Shown here: positions 7,181 to 9,113 of the stretch, in pieces | How positions within the stretch are numbered: the stretch's first letter is position 1 | Layout of the letters: every line of letters starts with the position of its first letter | From: Prolixibacteraceae bacterium | Lineage (GTDB): Bacteria > Bacteroidota > Bacteroidia > Bacteroidales > Prolixibacteraceae | DNA: 9,113 bases | Direction of reading: 5' to 3' | Assembly (NCBI GenBank): GCA_016788685.1 | Contig: JAEUSS010000169.1 | Span: 1-9,113, forward strand | Program-made: the position numbers and the translations under genes | The notes under the pieces: model-generated | Database searches by the model: none | What the model saw: only the letters and a program-made list of their open reading frames with translations | What the model was told of the DNA's origin: nothing

Positions 7181-7696
7181 ATGAAAAGTGTTTTCAAAAT
7201 TTGTGTTTTAGGAATACTGTTGTTTTCAGCTGGTTTTGCCAATGCTCAGGCTCCAAAATTTGGGCATATTGATTTACAGGCTCTCATACAAATTATGCCC
7301 GAAAGAGCTGCTGCTGAGAAACAATTCACAGCATATCAGAAGGAATTGGAGGATGCCCTTGGCGTTATGCAGAAAGAATTTCAGACATTATATATGGAAT
7401 ATGCCACTAAAAGAGATTCTTTGACCGAGACGGTAAGAAAACTGAAGGAAGACGATCTGAATGCAAAAAACGAACGTATCCAAACATACCAGCAAACCGC
7501 ACAGCAGCAACTTCAGGCCAAGCAGGGCGAATTATTAAAACCGGTGTTTGATAAAGCTGAAAAAGCTGTAAAAGATGTTGGCGCTGAAAAAGGATTGATC
7601 TATGTGTTTGATATGAGTTCAAGAACTATCCTTTACAATTCGAAGGAAAGTCTTGATCTTCTCCCGTTGGTGAAAACTAAGTTGGGTATTCAATAG
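7181..7696 (+). CDS. Skp/OmpH family periplasmic chaperone, second copy
   Basis: A second 171-residue OmpH/Skp protein placed 40 bases after the first, exactly equal in length but clearly diverged in sequence, so an old tandem duplication. Residues 1-22 are a signal peptide cleaved after FANA before QAPKFGHID. FGHIDLQALIQIMPERAAAEKQF aligns with FAYVDTEYILENIPSYKAAQEQL of its neighbour. Residues about 40-115 are Gln/Lys/Glu-rich helix with heptad character (AYQKELEDALGVMQKEF, then QTYQQTAQQQLQAKQGELLKP). The C-terminal IYVFDMSSRTILYNSKESLDLLPLVKTKLGIQ again matches the cap. The tandem arrangement after the Omp85 gene is also found in P. gingivalis (PG0192-PG0193). A promoter of its own is likely just upstream, and a strong terminator follows, making this the last gene of the cluster. 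Confidence 0.92.
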   Translation: MKSVFKICVLGILLFSAGFANAQAPKFGHIDLQALIQIMPERAAAEKQFTAYQKELEDALGVMQKEFQTLYMEYATKRDSLTETVRKLKEDDLNAKNERIQTYQQTAQQQLQAKQGELLKPVFDKAEKAVKDVGAEKGLIYVFDMSSRTILYNSKESLDLLPLVKTKLGIQ

Positions 7697-7719
7697 TCGC
7701 TCAATTCATAAAATAAAGT

Positions 7720-7757
7720 AAAAAGCCATCTTTTTTAAGGTGGCTTTTTTAATTTTG
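7720..7757 (+). terminator. Intrinsic terminator after the bamA-ompH cluster
   Basis: AAAAAGCCATC (7720-7730) pairs with GGTGGCTTTTT (7739-7749) across an 8-base loop, giving 11 pairs with one T-G wobble. It is followed by TAATTTT. It lies 24 bases past the stop of the second ompH gene and ends the envelope transcript before murI. Confidence 0.88.
7750..7757 (+). promoter_or_regulatory. Candidate -7 box for murI (TAATTTTG)
   Basis: TAATTTTG matches TAnnTTTG exactly and lies 17 bases before the murI ATG. It directly abuts the terminator stem, so the terminator's T-rich tail doubles as a -7 element. No TTG lies 19-21 bases upstream, where the hairpin sits, so this is a tentative half-site. A very short leader of about 12 bases would result. 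Confidence 0.35.
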
Positions 7758-7774
7758 TTCAAAACTTAGTTAGA

Positions 7775-8611
7775 ATGGACAGTAAACTTCAACCTATTGG
7801 TGTTTTCGACTCGGGCTACGGCGGATTGACTATTTTGAAGGAATTCCTGAATGACTTACCCGAATACGATTTTATCTATTTGGGCGATAATGCCCGTGCT
7901 CCTTACGGTTCGCGTTCGTTTGAGGTTGTTTATGAATACACCCTTCAGGCAGTGACAAAACTCTTTGAAATGGGCTGCAGTCTGGTGATTTTGGCGTGCA
8001 ATACTGCATCTGCAAAAGCTTTGCGTAACATCCAGCAAAACGACCTCCCTCATATTGATCCCGACCGGAGGGTATTGGGGGTAATCCGGCCTGCGGTTGA
8101 GGCCATTCGAGATTTTACCCGAAATGGTCATGTCGGGATATTTGGCACAACAGGAACCGTACTGTCCAATTCATATCCGATAGAGCTCGAAAAATGGGGC
8201 GGGGGAGTTGTGGTCAGAACAACGCAGGAAGCTTGCCCGATCTGGGTGCCTTTGGTTGAAAATAACGAGATCAGTTCGCCGGGAACAGAGTATTTTGTAT
8301 CAAAAAATGTTCAGAATCTTCTGGCTGCTGATCCCGAAATCGATTCAATCATTCTCGGGTGCACCCATTATCCTCTGCTGCTGCCGGTAATCCGGAAGTT
8401 TGTTCCTGAAAATATTAAACTGCTGGAGCAGGGTAAGGTTGTAAGTTCGAAGCTGATTGAATATCTGAATCGTCATCCGGAGATGGATCAAAAATGTTCA
8501 AAACACGGAACAGTCAGGTATTATACCACCGAAAATATTGATGTGTTTGAAAAGAATGCAACTACATTTCTCGGGCATAGCATAAAAAGCGAGAAGATTT
8601 TATTGAAGTGA
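7775..8611 (+). CDS. murI: Glutamate racemase
   Basis: Interconverts L- and D-glutamate without cofactor, supplying D-glutamate for the second residue of the peptidoglycan stem peptide (added by MurD). It is cytoplasmic. The 278-residue product has the usual length. Motifs of the Asp/Glu racemase family are complete: IGVFDSGYGGL at 8-18 with the substrate-binding D12-S13, YLGDNARAPYG at 35-45, ACNTASA with first catalytic cysteine C75, and GCTHYPLLLP with second catalytic cysteine C196 and its neighbour H198. Both catalytic cysteines are present, so the enzyme should be active. It lies between the ompH terminator and a convergent gene, so it is probably transcribed alone from a promoter close to its start. 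Its position beside uppS/bamA fits the common theme of wall and envelope biogenesis. Confidence 0.97.
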   Translation: MDSKLQPIGVFDSGYGGLTILKEFLNDLPEYDFIYLGDNARAPYGSRSFEVVYEYTLQAVTKLFEMGCSLVILACNTASAKALRNIQQNDLPHIDPDRRVLGVIRPAVEAIRDFTRNGHVGIFGTTGTVLSNSYPIELEKWGGGVVVRTTQEACPIWVPLVENNEISSPGTEYFVSKNVQNLLAADPEIDSIILGCTHYPLLLPVIRKFVPENIKLLEQGKVVSSKLIEYLNRHPEMDQKCSKHGTVRYYTTENIDVFEKNATTFLGHSIKSEKILLK

Positions 8612-8738
8612 TTTGATAGCGAGAAACCCCATCAAATGCGCGGTGATTCTACCTTTGGCTATGGCAGCCATCTGCCAGCTTTGACGTTTGTCCGGAGAAC
8701 GGAGGGTAACGGAATATCCGGCAAAGCCGGTTTGATGG
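8612..8738. other. Palindrome-rich intergenic element, possible structured RNA or small repeat element
   Basis: The segment just after the murI stop contains nested inverted repeats. ATCAAA at 8631-8636 can pair with TTTGAT at 8612-8617, or, as CCATCAAA (8629-8636), with TTTGATGG at 8731-8738. The latter pairing would close an approximately 110-base domain. Inside are TGGCAG-CCAT-CTGCCA (8662-8677), TCCG-GAGAA-CGGA (8691-8703) and CCGGC-AAA-GCCGG (8718-8730). The segment is also open in more than one frame: on the minus strand about 48 codons run without a stop down to 8600, but with no ATG near their start. No known RNA family or repeat is recognised. It could be a noncoding RNA, a palindromic repeat, or a gene remnant. 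Confidence 0.4.
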
Positions 8739-8754
8739 TTACGCAATTACATAA

Positions 8755-8798
8755 AAATAAAACTCCGGAACATGTATTTACGTTCCGGAGTTTTATTT
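8755..8798. terminator. Bidirectional terminator between murI and the convergent AHSA1-like gene
   Basis: A perfect 17-bp inverted repeat pairs 8755-8771 with 8782-8798 around a 10-base loop (ATGTATTTAC). The inner part of the stem is GC-containing (ACTCCGGAAC) and the outer part is A/T only. Each strand therefore reads as a GC hairpin followed by a T-rich tract, and termination should work in both directions. It sits between two convergent genes, 143 bases after murI and 16 bases from the stop of the minus-strand gene. Confidence 0.9.
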
Positions 8799-8814
8799 CG
8801 TGTTTATGCTGTTA

Positions 8815-9113
8815 TTATTGCTTAAACAGTTCGTTCAAGCCGTTGAAATAGTCTTCCTCCCAACCTTCGGAGATATTGCGGTAGGCTTCGTCAGGTATGT
8901 TGGTTTGATTAACTTCCATGATAGTCCCTTTTTTGTCCGGATGAAGTTTGATTGTCACAATCGACTTTTTGTCGTCTTCCTCTTCACCAAAAAACCACTC
9001 CTGAACAATTTTCCGGTCTTTTTCAAATTCCAGGTTGATGCCGCAGATGCTCTCTTCCCACATCGAAAATTCAGTGCCGGGGACTTCTTCCATTACGGCA
9101 TCCTCACCAGTCC
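8815..9113 (-). CDS. AHSA1/START-like (SRPBCC) domain protein, C-terminal part (runs off the right edge)
   Basis: The minus-strand frame stays open from the stop at 8815-8817 to the window edge, giving 99 codons. The ATG at 9093 is probably an internal methionine, because the codons before it (TGEDAV) continue a sequence typical of the family. The pattern VPGTEFSMWEESICGINLEFEKDRKIVQEWFF is characteristic of AHSA1-type (Activator of Hsp90 ATPase homolog) SRPBCC domains: a GxxF strand, a G-x-N-x-E turn, then the I-x-Q-E-W strand. The C-terminal GWEEDYFNGLNELFKQ matches the long closing helix that caps the hydrophobic pocket. It has many acidic residues (EEEDDKK in a loop). Bacterial members are about 125-150 residues, so some 25-50 N-terminal residues are missing. 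Ligand and function are unknown. It converges on murI, with a shared terminator between them. Confidence 0.82.
   Translation of the reverse strand, partial: TGEDAVMEEVPGTEFSMWEESICGINLEFEKDRKIVQEWFFGEEEDDKKSIVTIKLHPDKKGTIMEVNQTNIPDEAYRNISEGWEEDYFNGLNELFKQ

Noticed and set aside
8636..8851. 71-codon plus-strand frame starting in the element after murI
   Set aside because: It reads straight through the bidirectional terminator hairpin and into the 3' end of the convergent gene, and its translation after the hairpin looks random; I do not call it a gene.
9091..9093. ATG as the true start of the AHSA1-like gene
   Set aside because: The frame remains open upstream to the edge and the upstream residues fit the family pattern, while a start here would remove the first strand and helices of the fold.

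Overview
The window comes from the chromosome of a member of the Bacteroidota, most likely the Bacteroidales/Marinilabiliales side of the phylum. Three things point there. The gene order DUF6089/PorG-like - uppS - bamA - ompH - ompH is the one known around the Omp85 gene of Porphyromonas gingivalis. The intergenic spaces carry TAnnTTTG-type -7 boxes and no clear Shine-Dalgarno sequences. The proteins have typical Bacteroidota features, such as BamA ending in Phe and PdxJ beginning with the [14 protein letters not shown] signature. The genus cannot be named from sequence alone.

Layout. Positions 1-474 hold the N-terminal two thirds of pdxJ (vitamin B6 synthesis) on the minus strand, cut by the window edge. 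A 68-base divergent spacer separates it from a plus-strand pair: a CBS-pair/ACT-like regulatory protein (543-1208) and NAD kinase (1233-2114). After a 175-base spacer with a candidate promoter comes an envelope cluster: a DUF6089/PorG-like outer-membrane protein (2290-3063), undecaprenyl diphosphate synthase uppS (3127-3870), bamA (3887-6562) and two tandem Skp/OmpH chaperone genes (6625-7140 and 7181-7696). A strong intrinsic terminator (7720-7757) closes the cluster. murI (glutamate racemase, 7775-8611) follows with its own candidate promoter. Between murI and a convergent, edge-truncated AHSA1/START-like gene (minus strand, from 8815) lie a palindrome-rich segment and a perfect 17-bp bidirectional terminator hairpin.

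How the genes fit together. UppS makes the lipid carrier for peptidoglycan and surface polysaccharides, and MurI supplies D-glutamate for peptidoglycan. The two Skp proteins escort unfolded outer-membrane proteins through the periplasm to BamA, which inserts them. The PorG-like protein is a probable client, and in T9SS-bearing relatives it is a secretion component. The window is therefore mainly a core envelope-biogenesis locus next to cofactor genes (pyridoxal phosphate, NADP).

I see no phage, transposase, CRISPR array, tRNA or rRNA, and no clear new system. The points most worth a second look are a 52-residue Gly/Tyr-rich repeat inserted in the BamA barrel, the structured element at 8612-8738, a well-placed internal promoter for the second ompH gene, and the CBS-ACT protein beside NAD kinase.
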